This document shows, one piece after another, positions 8,911 to 17,601 of a DNA stretch of 60,198 nt (the stretch's first letter is position 1; every line of letters starts with the position of its first letter). The stretch lies in contig NZ_JPJE01000048.1 in assembly GCF_000765215.1 (NCBI RefSeq), forward strand, positions 1 to 60,198, written 5' to 3'. The translations under genes and the position numbers were made by a program. Source of the DNA: Eubacterium sp. ER2. GTDB taxonomy: Bacteria > Bacillota > Clostridia > Lachnospirales > Lachnospiraceae. The notes under the pieces were generated by a model that was not told the DNA's origin, ran no database searches, and saw only the letters and a program-made list of their open reading frames with translations.

Positions 8911-9089
8911 AAATGATCGGGTGAAGGATCCAAGAGAGACTGTCACATATATCTGAGGCAGCGCCGAAGGGGCAAGGGGACACTTGAAACTCTCAGGCAA
9001 AGGTATTGGGTTCGGACGAGGCTCTGGATGAACAGACAGGGAGAGACTGATTTCAAATGAAGGGGACAGTCTCTCCCTGTTTTATTTTA
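8911..9089 (+). ncRNA. glycine riboswitch (single aptamer) with terminator
   Basis: The conserved aptamer strings GCCGAAGGGGCAA (8962-8974), CTCAGGCAAAGG and GGACGAGGCTCTGG identify a gcvT-type glycine riboswitch. Only one aptamer is present; a small GATC-loop-GATC hairpin (8915-8918 with 8927-8930) just 5' may be the ghost stem seen in singlet versions. The expression platform is a 14-bp terminator, ACAGGGAGAGACTG with CAGTCTCTCCCTGT (9036-9049 with 9067-9080), followed by TTTATTTTAT. The aptamer's 5' strand 8934-8944 can alternatively pair with 9065-9075, the terminator's 3' arm. Glycine should control read-through into gcvT; in this family glycine usually turns expression on. Confidence 0.92.
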
Positions 9090-9132
9090 TCTGTCTCTTA
9101 AATGTAAGTCCGGCAAAGGAGGAAAAGTAGGA

Positions 9133-10221
9133 ATGGAATTGAAAACACCGCTCTATGAGGCGCATGTGAAGGCGGGCGGAAAGATCGTGCCCTTTGGGGG
9201 ATACCTTCTCCCGGTACAGTACAAGGAAGGAGTGATCAAGGAGCACATGGCAGTGCGCACCCAGGCGGGTCTCTTTGACGTGTCCCACATGGGAGAGATC
9301 CTCTGTCAGGGGAAGGACGCCCTGGCCAACCTGCAGATGATGCTGACCAACAATTTTGACAACCTGACGGACGGTCAGGCCAGATACAGCCCCATGTGCA
9401 ATGAGCAGGGGGGCACGGTGGATGATCTGATCGTATACAAAAAGGGCGATGAGGATTATTTCATTGTAGTCAATGCGGCCAACAAGGACAAGGATTACCA
9501 GTGGATGCTGGACCATCAGTTCGGGGAAGTGACATTCACGGATGTGTCAGACCAGTACGCCCAGCTGGCTCTTCAGGGCCCGAAGGCCATGGAGATCCTG
9601 CGCAAGCTCGCCCCGGAGGAAAATATCCCGAAGAAATACTATCACGCTGTGTTTGACACGGAGGCCGCGGGTATTCCCTGTATCATCTCAAAGACCGGTT
9701 ACACAGGCGAGGACGGGGTGGAGATCTACCTGGACAGCGCAAGGGCCCAGGAGATGTGGGACGCTCTTCTCGAGGCCGGGAAGGAGGAGGGACTCATCCC
9801 CTGCGGACTGGGAGCCAGAGACACTCTCCGGATGGAGGCAGCTATGCCCCTCTACGGCCACGAGATGGACGAACAGGTGACACCACTTGAGGCCGGCCTG
9901 GGATTTGCTGTGAAGATGACAAAGGAGGACTTTATCGGGAAGAAGGCTCTTGAGGAGAAGGGAGAACCGGCGAGAAAGCGCATTGGACTGAAGGTGACCG
10001 GCCGGGGCATCATAAGAGAACATCAGGATGTGTACCTGGGCGACCGGCTTATCGGCCACACTACATCCGGGACCCACTGTCCCTATCTGGGCTGCCCGGT
10101 GGCCATGGCCCTGGTGGACGCGGACTGTACCGAGCCGGGGACAAAGGTGGAGGCAGACGTGAGAGGACGCCGGGTGGAGGCCCAGATCGTACCCCTTCCG
10201 TTTTACAAGAGAAGTAAGTAG
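9133..10221 (+). CDS. gcvT: aminomethyltransferase (glycine cleavage T-protein)
   Basis: Transfers the aminomethyl carbon from lipoyl GcvH to tetrahydrofolate, releasing ammonia and giving 5,10-methylene-THF. 362 residues, normal for GcvT, with [20 protein letters not shown] at the start, the FDVSHMGEI motif and the [20 protein letters not shown] signature that binds folate and the carboxylate. It starts behind AAAGGAGGAAAAG. It is the first gene of the riboswitch-controlled operon, followed by gcvH after 69 nt. Confidence 0.96.
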   Translation: MELKTPLYEAHVKAGGKIVPFGGYLLPVQYKEGVIKEHMAVRTQAGLFDVSHMGEILCQGKDALANLQMMLTNNFDNLTDGQARYSPMCNEQGGTVDDLIVYKKGDEDYFIVVNAANKDKDYQWMLDHQFGEVTFTDVSDQYAQLALQGPKAMEILRKLAPEENIPKKYYHAVFDTEAAGIPCIISKTGYTGEDGVEIYLDSARAQEMWDALLEAGKEEGLIPCGLGARDTLRMEAAMPLYGHEMDEQVTPLEAGLGFAVKMTKEDFIGKKALEEKGEPARKRIGLKVTGRGIIREHQDVYLGDRLIGHTTSGTHCPYLGCPVAMALVDADCTEPGTKVEADVRGRRVEAQIVPLPFYKRSK

Positions 10222-10290
10222 GATAACAGAGATATAAAGAGAGCAACAGGAGAAACAAACAGAGCATAGAGAGTGAAAGGAGAAAAGATC

Positions 10291-10674
10291 ATGGAATTAA
10301 GAGAGGGACTGCTGTATTCAAAATCACACGAGTGGGTAAAAGAGGAGGGCGAGGAGGTCCTCATCGGACTGACAGACTACGCCCAGTCTGAGCTGGGGGA
10401 TCTTGTGTTCGTCAATCTCCCGGAGGAGGGCGACGAGGTAACTACCGGGGAGAGCTTCGCGGATGTGGAGTCTGTCAAGGCCGTGTCAGATGTGTACTCC
10501 CCTGTGACCGGCGTGGTGAGCGCTGTGAACGAGGAGCTTCTGGACGCGCCGGAGTCCATCAATGAGGCGCCCTACGATGCCTGGTTTGTCAGAGTCAAGG
10601 ATATTTCTGACCGGGAGGAGCTGCTGACAGCGGCGGAGTATGAGGCGTTTGTGGAGAGCGAGAAGGACGCATAA
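10291..10674 (+). CDS. gcvH: glycine cleavage system H protein
   Basis: The lipoylated carrier shuttling between P, T and L proteins. Lys63 in [14 protein letters not shown] is the lipoylation site, and the fold markers SHEWV and [16 protein letters not shown] are present. 127 residues. I use ATG 10291, preceded by GTGAAAGGAGAA, rather than the in-frame ATG at 10273 that overlaps that ribosome site. The operon also encodes a lipoate ligase that would attach the cofactor. Confidence 0.95.
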   Translation: MELREGLLYSKSHEWVKEEGEEVLIGLTDYAQSELGDLVFVNLPEEGDEVTTGESFADVESVKAVSDVYSPVTGVVSAVNEELLDAPESINEAPYDAWFVRVKDISDREELLTAAEYEAFVESEKDA

Positions 10675-10715
10675 GGGCATACGGGCAAAGGAGAAAAACA
10701 GAAGGAGGAAAATAT

Positions 10716-12026
10716 ATGGGAAGCTATGTGCCGAACACCCAGGAGGAACGGCAGGCAATGCTTGAGGCCGCCGGCTATGAGTCCATGGACGACCTGTTCC
10801 GGGATATCCCGGAGGAGGTGAAGCTGAAGGGCGGACTGAACATACCTGCAGGGCTTTCTGAGCTGGAAGTAAAGAGAAAGATGCAGTCCATTGCTGCAAA
10901 AAATAAAGTGTTCCCCACCATTTTCCGGGGAGCGGGGGCCTACCGCCACTATATCCCGGCCGTGGTGGGCAGCGTGACATCCAAGGAAAATCTCCAGACT
11001 GCCTACACCCCTTATCAGGCGGAGATCAGCCAGGGAATTCTCCAGTCTATCTTTGAGTATCAGACCATGATCTGCGACCTGACCGGGATGGACGTGTCCA
11101 ACGCCTCTGTCTATGACGGCGCCTCAGCCGCGGCAGAGGGAGTGGCCATGTGCAGGGAGAGGAAGCGAGGCAAAGCCTACATATCTGCCGCCGTTCTCCC
11201 CTACACGCTGGAGACGGTAAAGACCTACTGCTTTGGAAACGGGATGGAGCTGGAGGTGATACCGGAAAAGGACGGCGTGACGGATGTGGAGTGGCTGAAG
11301 GAACGGCTGGCGGGGGAGACCGCCTGCGTTCTCATTCAGCACCCTAACTATTACGGAAACCTGGAGCCTGCAGAGGAGATCGGGGAGGCGGTCCACCAGG
11401 TAGGGGGCAAATTCATTATGAGCGTGAACCCTATTTCCCTTGGAATTATGAAGACGCCGGCCGAGTACGGGGCCGATGTAGCGGTGGGAGAGGGACAGCC
11501 CCTGGGGCTTCCTCTCGCCTTCGGAGGACCCTACCTGGGCTTTATGGCTGCCACCAGAGCCATGATGCGCAAGCTGCCTGGCAGGATCGTGGGACAGACG
11601 AAGGACCGGAACGGAAAGACCGGCTACGTGCTGACTCTCCAGGCCAGAGAGCAGCACATCCGCAGGGAGAAGGCGTCCAGCAACATCTGTTCCAATCAGG
11701 CTCTCTGCGCCCTGGCGGTGGGCGTCTACCTGACAGCCATGGGAAACGTGGGGCTCGAAAGAGCCGCCTCCTCCTGTATGTCCAAGGCCCACTACTTTGC
11801 AAAAAGGCTGGGAGAGGCCGGCTTTGAGCTGGAGAACAGGGGCGAGTTTTTCCACGAGTTCGTGACCGTGTCAGAAAAGGAGTCCGGCCGGGCGCTGCAG
11901 GCGCTGGAGGGGCATGGAATCCTGGGGGGACTTCCCCTGGACGATCACCGGATCCTCTGGTGCTGCACGGAGATGAACACAAAAGAAGAGATGGACGAGG
12001 CAGTCCGCATCCTGAAGGAGGTGTAA
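10716..12026 (+). CDS. gcvPA: glycine dehydrogenase (decarboxylating) subunit 1
   Basis: N-terminal half of the split P-protein, which decarboxylates glycine with PLP and loads GcvH. 436 residues begin SYVPNTQEERQAMLEAAG, with MYDGASAAAEG-like SVYDGASAAAEGVAM, GEGQPLGLPLAFGGPYLGF and REQHIRREKASSNICSNQAL. The two-subunit arrangement is typical of Firmicutes. A GGAGGAAAATAT ribosome site precedes the start. gcvPB begins 3 nt after the stop, consistent with a 1:1 heterotetramer. Confidence 0.96.
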   Translation: MGSYVPNTQEERQAMLEAAGYESMDDLFRDIPEEVKLKGGLNIPAGLSELEVKRKMQSIAAKNKVFPTIFRGAGAYRHYIPAVVGSVTSKENLQTAYTPYQAEISQGILQSIFEYQTMICDLTGMDVSNASVYDGASAAAEGVAMCRERKRGKAYISAAVLPYTLETVKTYCFGNGMELEVIPEKDGVTDVEWLKERLAGETACVLIQHPNYYGNLEPAEEIGEAVHQVGGKFIMSVNPISLGIMKTPAEYGADVAVGEGQPLGLPLAFGGPYLGFMAATRAMMRKLPGRIVGQTKDRNGKTGYVLTLQAREQHIRREKASSNICSNQALCALAVGVYLTAMGNVGLERAASSCMSKAHYFAKRLGEAGFELENRGEFFHEFVTVSEKESGRALQALEGHGILGGLPLDDHRILWCCTEMNTKEEMDEAVRILKEV

Positions 12027-12029
12027 GGC

Positions 12030-13472
12030 ATGTTAGTATTTGAAAAGAGCAGACCGGGCAGAGGATGCCTTGAGCTTCCTCCCTGCGATGTGGAGACAGT
12101 GGGCCTGCCGGAGGGAGACAGACGGGAGAAGAAGCTCCATCTGCCCGCCCTGTCCGAGGTGGAGATATCCCGGCACTACACGGAGCTTGCGAGGAAGACC
12201 CACGGGGTCAATGACGGCTTTTATCCCCTGGGCTCCTGTACAATGAAATACAATCCCAGGATCAACGAGGCGGTGGCCTCCCTTCCCGGATTTGCCGATA
12301 TCCATCCTCTCCAGGGAGAGGACACGGTGCAGGGATGCATGGAGGTGCTGCACCTGGCGGAGAAATACCTGTGTGAGATCACCGGTATGGACCGCATGAC
12401 CTTCCAGCCCGCGGCGGGGGCTCACGGTGAATTTACCGGGCTTCTCCTCATCAAGGCCTACCACGAGAGCAGAAAGGACAGCAAAAGGACCAAGATCCTC
12501 GTCCCCGACTCTGCCCACGGCACCAACCCGGCCAGCGCGGCCATGGCAGGCTACTCGGTGGTGACTATTCCGTCCAACGCAGAGGGCTGCGTGGACATTG
12601 AGAAGCTGCGGGAGGCAGCCGGGGACGATGTGGCGGGCCTGATGCTGACCAACCCCAACACAGTGGGCCTGTTTGACAAAAATATCCTGGAGATCACAGA
12701 TATCGTACACAAGTGCGGCGGACTGTGCTATTATGACGGGGCGAATCTGAACGCGGTCATGGGCACAGTGCGGCCAGGTGATATGGGCTTTGACGTGGTT
12801 CACCTGAACCTTCATAAGACCTTTTCCACGCCCCACGGCGGCGGCGGCCCGGGGAGCGGCCCGGTGGGATGCAGGGAGCTGCTGGCAGACTTCCTTCCCT
12901 CCGTGCTCGTGACGGGGGAGGCCCCCTACCGGTTTGAAAAGCCGTCCCGGAGCATAGGAGAGATGAAGAGCTTCTACGGCAATTTCCTTGTTGTGGTGAA
13001 GGCTCTCACCTACATCCTCACTCTGGGCAGAGAGGGCATTAAGGAGGCCAGCCAGAACGCGGTGCTGAACGCCAATTACATGAGATGTGCCCTGAAGGAT
13101 CTGTACACCATGGCCTATGATGAGACCTGTATGCACGAGTTTGTCATGAGCCTTGCGGATCTGAAGAAGGAGACCGGTATCTCGGCTATGGATATTGCCA
13201 AGGGACTTCTGGACAACGGCATCCATCCGCCAACCATGTACTTCCCGCTGATCGTGGAGGAGGCCCTCATGGTGGAGCCCACGGAGACCGAGTCAAAGGA
13301 GACGCTGGACGACGCCATCCAGGTGTTCCGCAGCCTGTATGAGATGGCAAAGACAGATCCGGAGAAGCTGCACGCGGCGCCTGTCACCACGCCGGTCACA
13401 AGGCTGGACGAGGTGGAGGCGGCCAGACATCCGGTCCTCACCTATGATTTCGGAGCAGAGGGAGAAGCATGA
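12030..13472 (+). CDS. gcvPB: glycine dehydrogenase (decarboxylating) subunit 2
   Basis: C-terminal half of the P-protein carrying the PLP-binding lysine, Lys263 in NLHKTFSTPHGGGGPGSG. Other family marks are YPLGSCTMKYNP, HGTNPASAAM and LTNPNTVGLF. 480 residues. The stop overlaps the next start (ATGA at 13469), coupling it to the lipoate ligase. No defect is visible. Confidence 0.97.
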   Translation: MLVFEKSRPGRGCLELPPCDVETVGLPEGDRREKKLHLPALSEVEISRHYTELARKTHGVNDGFYPLGSCTMKYNPRINEAVASLPGFADIHPLQGEDTVQGCMEVLHLAEKYLCEITGMDRMTFQPAAGAHGEFTGLLLIKAYHESRKDSKRTKILVPDSAHGTNPASAAMAGYSVVTIPSNAEGCVDIEKLREAAGDDVAGLMLTNPNTVGLFDKNILEITDIVHKCGGLCYYDGANLNAVMGTVRPGDMGFDVVHLNLHKTFSTPHGGGGPGSGPVGCRELLADFLPSVLVTGEAPYRFEKPSRSIGEMKSFYGNFLVVVKALTYILTLGREGIKEASQNAVLNANYMRCALKDLYTMAYDETCMHEFVMSLADLKKETGISAMDIAKGLLDNGIHPPTMYFPLIVEEALMVEPTETESKETLDDAIQVFRSLYEMAKTDPEKLHAAPVTTPVTRLDEVEAARHPVLTYDFGAEGEA

Positions 13473-14467
13473 TCGATACAATCAGATACACGGAGAGCAG
13501 GCAGTTTGTGCCCTACCACAATCTGGCTGTGGAAAAATATCTTCTGGAGACCTGCGGGGAGAGGGAGTGCATCCTGTATCTCTGGCAGAACCAGAGGACT
13601 GTCGTCATCGGGAGGAACCAGAACGCCTGGAAAGAGTGTAAGGTGAGCCGCCTCGAAGAGGACGGCGGGTATGTGGCCCGCCGCCTCTCCGGAGGCGGCG
13701 CTGTCTACCACGATCTGGGAAACCTGAATTTTACCTTTCTGGTGAGAAAGAAAAACTACAGTGTGGAAAAGCAGACCGAGGTGATCCTGCGGGCAGTCAA
13801 AGCCCTGGGCATCCCGGCCGTCCGGTCGGGGAGGAACGACCTTCTGGCAGACGGGCGGAAGTTCTCAGGGAACGCCTACTACGAGCAGGGGGATCACTGT
13901 TATCATCACGGCACGCTGATGGTGGACGTGGACAAGGAGGTGCTGGGGAACTATCTCACGGTGAACAGGGAGAAGCTGAAGTCCAAGGGGGTGGACTCTG
14001 TCCGTTCCAGGGTGGTGAACCTGAGAGAATTTGTCCCGGATCTGACGATAGAAAGGCTGAAGGCGGCCCTGCGGCAGGCCTTTGAGGAGGTGTACGGCCG
14101 GAGGAGCACTCCCCTGACAGAGGAGGAGCTGGACGGGGAGAGGCTGAAGGCCGACGAGGAGCGCTTTGCGTCCTGGGAGTGGAAATTCGGCCGCAGTCTG
14201 GAGTTCCAGTTTGAGCTGTCCCACCGGTTTTCCTGGGGGAGCCTTTCTCTGGAGCTCAAGGTGGACCAGGGGAAGGTGACAGACGCGGCGGTCTATTCCG
14301 ACGCACTCAGGCCGGATTTTATCCTGGCTCTGCCCGCCTGTCTGAAGCATGCCAGGTACAGCAGGGAGGAGCTCTGCCGGCAGCTGGGCCTGTTCCATCC
14401 GGCTGACCCGGCTGAGACAGAGATGCTGCGGGATGTCATCCAGTGGATCGCTTCGGCGGATATATAG
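13469..14467 (+). CDS. lplA: lipoate--protein ligase
   Basis: Activates free lipoate with ATP and attaches it to GcvH. 332 residues with the N-terminal biotin/lipoate ligase domain (RRLSGGGAVYHDLGNLNFTF, GRNDLLADGRKFSGNAYY) and the small C-terminal LplA domain (about residues 245-330). It overlaps gcvPB by 4 nt. Presence in the operon and lack of visible lipoate synthesis genes suggest reliance on scavenged lipoate, which is inference. Start is ATG 13469. Confidence 0.93.
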   Translation: MIDTIRYTESRQFVPYHNLAVEKYLLETCGERECILYLWQNQRTVVIGRNQNAWKECKVSRLEEDGGYVARRLSGGGAVYHDLGNLNFTFLVRKKNYSVEKQTEVILRAVKALGIPAVRSGRNDLLADGRKFSGNAYYEQGDHCYHHGTLMVDVDKEVLGNYLTVNREKLKSKGVDSVRSRVVNLREFVPDLTIERLKAALRQAFEEVYGRRSTPLTEEELDGERLKADEERFASWEWKFGRSLEFQFELSHRFSWGSLSLELKVDQGKVTDAAVYSDALRPDFILALPACLKHARYSREELCRQLGLFHPADPAETEMLRDVIQWIASADI

Positions 14468-14490
14468 GAAAACAAGAGGAGAACAGGAAA

Positions 14491-15897
14491 ATGGAAGAAA
14501 GATTTGATCTGATCATCATAGGCGCAGGCCCGGGGGGCTATGTGTGCGCCATCAAGGCCGCCAAGCTGGGACTTAAGACGGCTGTCGTGGAGGAGAGCCG
14601 GGCAGGCGGCACCTGCCTGAACCGGGGCTGTATTCCCGCCAAGGCCATGCTCCACGCCTCCGGGCTCTACCGGGAGATCCGCCAGGCTGAGCGGTTCGGG
14701 ATAAAGGCAGAGGAAGTCAGCTATGACTTTGACAGGATACTGGCCTACAAGGAGGAGACTACAGATCAGCTGGTGCAGGGAGTGGAGCAGCTCTTTAAGG
14801 CCAACGCAGTGACCTGTCTGGAGGGCAGAGGAAAGCTCCTGCCGGGAAGACAGGTGGAAGTGGAGAAGGACGGGGAAAGGCAGGTGTACCAGGCGGAGCA
14901 TGTGGTGCTGGCGGCCGGCTCCAGGCCTGTTATCCTGCCTATCCCGGGCATGGATCTGCCGGGCGTTCTGACAAGCGACGAGCTCTTCCGGCTGCGGGAG
15001 GTGCCGGAGAGCCTGGTCATCATCGGGGGAGGGGTCATCAGCGTGGAGTTCGCCACCATCTACTCCTCTCTTGGATGTAAGGTGACGATCCTGGAGGCCA
15101 TGCCCCGGCTGGTGCCGAACATGGATAAGGAAATCTCCCAGAATTTAAAAATGGTCCTGAAGAAGAGAGGAGTGGATATCCACACCGGGGCGGCGGTCCG
15201 GTCTGTGGAGGAGGAGCCAGGGGGGCTTGTCTGCCGGTTTGAGGAGAAGGAAAAGGAGCAGACTGTCTCCGGACAGTATGTGCTCTGCGCCGTGGGGAGG
15301 CGGCCCGCCTCAGAGGGACTTTTCGGGGAGGGCGCGGTTCCGGACATGGAGCGGGGCCGTATCCTTGTGGACGAGAAGTTTGCCACAAGCATTCCCGGCG
15401 TCTACGCCATCGGGGATATGATCCCGGGTGCCCAGCTGGCCCACGCTGCCAGCGCACAGGGCATGGTTCTGGCGGAGCTGCTGGCGGGGCAGGAACCCTC
15501 CGTGGATCTGTCCGTTGTGCCGGGCTGCGTGTACACGGAGCCGGAGATCGCCTCGGCGGGGCTGGACGAGGAGACCGCCAAAGCGCAGGGAATTCCTGTG
15601 CGGACAGGAAAATTTATCATGAGCGCCAACGGGAAATCCCTCATCTCAAAGGAGGAGAGAGGATTTATCAAGGTGGTTGTCCACGAAGAGACAGAGGAGA
15701 TACTGGGCGCTCAGATGATGTGCGGCCGGGCCACTGACATGATCGGTGAGTTTGTCAGTGCCATCTCCAACCATCTGACTGCCTCCCAGGTGCTCAGGGC
15801 CATGCGTCCCCATCCCACCTACAACGAGGGTGTGGCGGAGGCCCTGGAGGAGCTGGAGGGCGGAGCCATCCATGTGATGCCCAGAAAGAAGAGATAG
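14491..15897 (+). CDS. lpdA: dihydrolipoyl dehydrogenase (glycine cleavage L-protein)
   Basis: FAD flavoenzyme that reoxidises dihydrolipoyl-GcvH with NAD. The FAD loop IIGAGPGGYVCA, redox disulfide Cys42-Cys47 in GGTCLNRGCIPAK, NAD loop IIGGGVISVEFA, and C-terminal HPTYNE with the catalytic His are all visible. 468 residues, no added lipoyl domain. Start 14491 has AAGAGGAGAACAGG upstream; an ATG at 14443 lies inside lplA. It completes the four-component glycine cleavage system in this operon. Confidence 0.95.
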   Translation: MEERFDLIIIGAGPGGYVCAIKAAKLGLKTAVVEESRAGGTCLNRGCIPAKAMLHASGLYREIRQAERFGIKAEEVSYDFDRILAYKEETTDQLVQGVEQLFKANAVTCLEGRGKLLPGRQVEVEKDGERQVYQAEHVVLAAGSRPVILPIPGMDLPGVLTSDELFRLREVPESLVIIGGGVISVEFATIYSSLGCKVTILEAMPRLVPNMDKEISQNLKMVLKKRGVDIHTGAAVRSVEEEPGGLVCRFEEKEKEQTVSGQYVLCAVGRRPASEGLFGEGAVPDMERGRILVDEKFATSIPGVYAIGDMIPGAQLAHAASAQGMVLAELLAGQEPSVDLSVVPGCVYTEPEIASAGLDEETAKAQGIPVRTGKFIMSANGKSLISKEERGFIKVVVHEETEEILGAQMMCGRATDMIGEFVSAISNHLTASQVLRAMRPHPTYNEGVAEALEELEGGAIHVMPRKKR

Positions 15898-15926
15898 ACA
15901 GAGACAAAAAGAGAAGGAGAAGGATA

Positions 15927-16556
15927 ATGATGATGCTGGAGATGAAGACTACAAAGTTTCTTGAGGAGCTGTCTTCCAAAGCCCCCGTGCCCGGGGGAGG
16001 GGGAGCCTCCGCGGCTGTGGGAGCCTTCGGGGCTGCCCTTGGCATGATGGTGGCAAACCTGACTGTGGGGAAAAAGAAATACGCGGCAGTGGAGGAGGAG
16101 ATCCTGGCGGCCCGGGAGGAGCTGGAGAGGCTGCGGGACAGGCTGGTCACACTGACAGACCGGGATGCCCAGGCCTTTGAGCCCCTGTCCAGGGCCTACG
16201 GTCTCCCGAAAAACACAGAGGAGGAGAAGGCGGCCAGGGAGAAGATCATGGAGTCTGCCCTCTATGAGGCCAGCGTGGTCCCCATGGAGATCATGGAGAC
16301 CGTGCTCTCCTCCATGGATCTGCTGGAGACGCTGGGGGAGAAGGGCAGCAGGCTGGCCCTAAGCGACGTGGGGGTGGGCATCCTCTTCGCCCAGGCGGCC
16401 CTGGAGGGTGCCTCCTTAAATGTCTTTATCAACACCCGCCTTATGAAGGACCGAAGCCAGGCGGAGGAGCTGAACGCCCGGGCTGACCGGATGATCGCAG
16501 AGGGGCGGGAGAAGAAAGAGCGTATTTACAGCCAGGTGCTTCAGAGTGTAAAATAA
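15927..16556 (+). CDS. cyclodeaminase/cyclohydrolase family protein (FchA-like)
   Basis: 209 residues of the formiminotransferase-cyclodeaminase C-terminal family, marked by PVPGGGGASAAVGAFGAALGMMVANLT near the N-terminus. Such proteins either deaminate formimino-THF or act as methenyl-THF cyclohydrolase. Here, between the glycine cleavage genes and folD, a role in interconverting methylene-, methenyl- and formyl-THF is the natural reading. Three consecutive ATG codons (15927, 15930, 15933) follow AGAAGGAGAAGG, so the exact start is uncertain by two residues. Confidence 0.87.
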   Translation: MMMLEMKTTKFLEELSSKAPVPGGGGASAAVGAFGAALGMMVANLTVGKKKYAAVEEEILAAREELERLRDRLVTLTDRDAQAFEPLSRAYGLPKNTEEEKAAREKIMESALYEASVVPMEIMETVLSSMDLLETLGEKGSRLALSDVGVGILFAQAALEGASLNVFINTRLMKDRSQAEELNARADRMIAEGREKKERIYSQVLQSVK

Positions 16557-16601
16557 AGCGGTAATACAACATGCAGATTACAACACAGGAGGGACAAAAA
16601 G

Positions 16602-17465
16602 ATGGGAACAGTGATGCTGGGAACCGAAGTGGCCAAGGCCATGAAGGAGCGCCTGATACAGAGGACAGAAGCGCTGAAGGAGAGAGGAACAGAGCCGAAG
16701 CTGGCGATCCTGCGGGTAGGGGCAAGGCCGGACGACCTCTCCTATGAGAGGGGAGCCAAAAAGAGAATGGAGCTGACAGGCATCGGCTGCCAGGTGGTGG
16801 AGCTTCCGGAGGATGTCTCCCAGAGAGAGCTGGAGGAGTCGCTAAAGTCGCTGAACAGGGACTCATCCGTGCACGGAATTCTTGTGCTGCGGCCTCTTCC
16901 CAGACACCTGGACGAGGAGCCTCTGACGCGGATCATCGATCCGGTCAAGGACGTGGACTGTATGAGCCCTGTCAACATAGCGAAGATCTTTTCCGGGGAT
17001 GCCAGCGGCTATGCGCCCTGCACGCCGGAGGCGGTGATGGAGATGCTGGACCATTACGGCATTGACCCGAAGGGGAAGAAGGTGACTGTCATCGGAAGGA
17101 GCATGGTGGTGGGCAAGCCTCTGGCTATGCTGCTCCTTGGTCGGCATGCCACAGTCACCATCTGTCACACCAGGACAGCAGACCTTGCCGCGACGTGCCG
17201 GGATGCGGAGATACTGGTGGCCGCTGCGGGAAAGGCGAAAATGGTGGGCGCTTCCATGGCAGGGGAGGGCGCCGTCGTAGTGGATGTGGGCATCAACATG
17301 GACCCGGAGGGAAACCTGTGCGGGGACGTGGACTTTGAGGCGGTAGAGCCCAAGGCATCCTTTATCAGTCCCGTGCCCAGGGGCGTGGGGAGCGTCACCA
17401 CTTCCGTGCTGGCCCAGCATGTAGTCCGGGCGGCGGAAACCCTGAGCGGACAAAAGAGAGTATAG
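16602..17465 (+). CDS. folD: bifunctional methylene-THF dehydrogenase / methenyl-THF cyclohydrolase
   Basis: Oxidises 5,10-methylene-THF made by the T-protein and hydrolyses the product to 10-formyl-THF. 287 residues; the NAD(P) loop VIGRSMVVGKPLAMLLL, the PVKDVDCMSPVN motif and the C-terminal PVPRGVGSVTTSVLAQH signature are intact. The usual catalytic Tyr-x3-Lys helix reads SYERGAKKRME. Last gene of the glycine operon; its terminator overlaps the next promoter. Confidence 0.94.
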   Translation: MGTVMLGTEVAKAMKERLIQRTEALKERGTEPKLAILRVGARPDDLSYERGAKKRMELTGIGCQVVELPEDVSQRELEESLKSLNRDSSVHGILVLRPLPRHLDEEPLTRIIDPVKDVDCMSPVNIAKIFSGDASGYAPCTPEAVMEMLDHYGIDPKGKKVTVIGRSMVVGKPLAMLLLGRHATVTICHTRTADLAATCRDAEILVAAAGKAKMVGASMAGEGAVVVDVGINMDPEGNLCGDVDFEAVEPKASFISPVPRGVGSVTTSVLAQHVVRAAETLSGQKRV

Positions 17466-17508
17466 AAAATACTGTATAGTCAGCGTAAAAAGGCGCGGGA
17501 GCGCTGCG

Positions 17509-17542
17509 GGCAGCCCGGTTGGATTTGACAGGGCTGCCTTTT
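17509..17542 (+). terminator. terminator of the glycine cleavage operon
   Basis: GGCAGCCC/GGGCTGCC (17509-17516 with 17531-17538) followed by TTTT. The loop contains the -35 box of the next promoter and the 3' arm lies in its spacer. Confidence 0.7.
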
Positions 17543-17553
17543 CCATGTATAAT
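17525..17553 (+). promoter_or_regulatory. consensus sigma-A promoter of the DUF1538/P-II operon
   Basis: TTGACA (17525-17530), 17 bp, TATAAT (17548-17553): a perfect match, nested in the preceding terminator hairpin. Confidence 0.8.
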
Positions 17554-17601
17554 TACTAATAAAGTTAGCAATTTGACACAGCAAAAGAAAGGAGACGATT
17601 T

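Noticed and set aside
8911-9030. Second glycine aptamer
   Set aside because: Only one set of the conserved aptamer strings is present; the small upstream GATC hairpin is at most a remnant.
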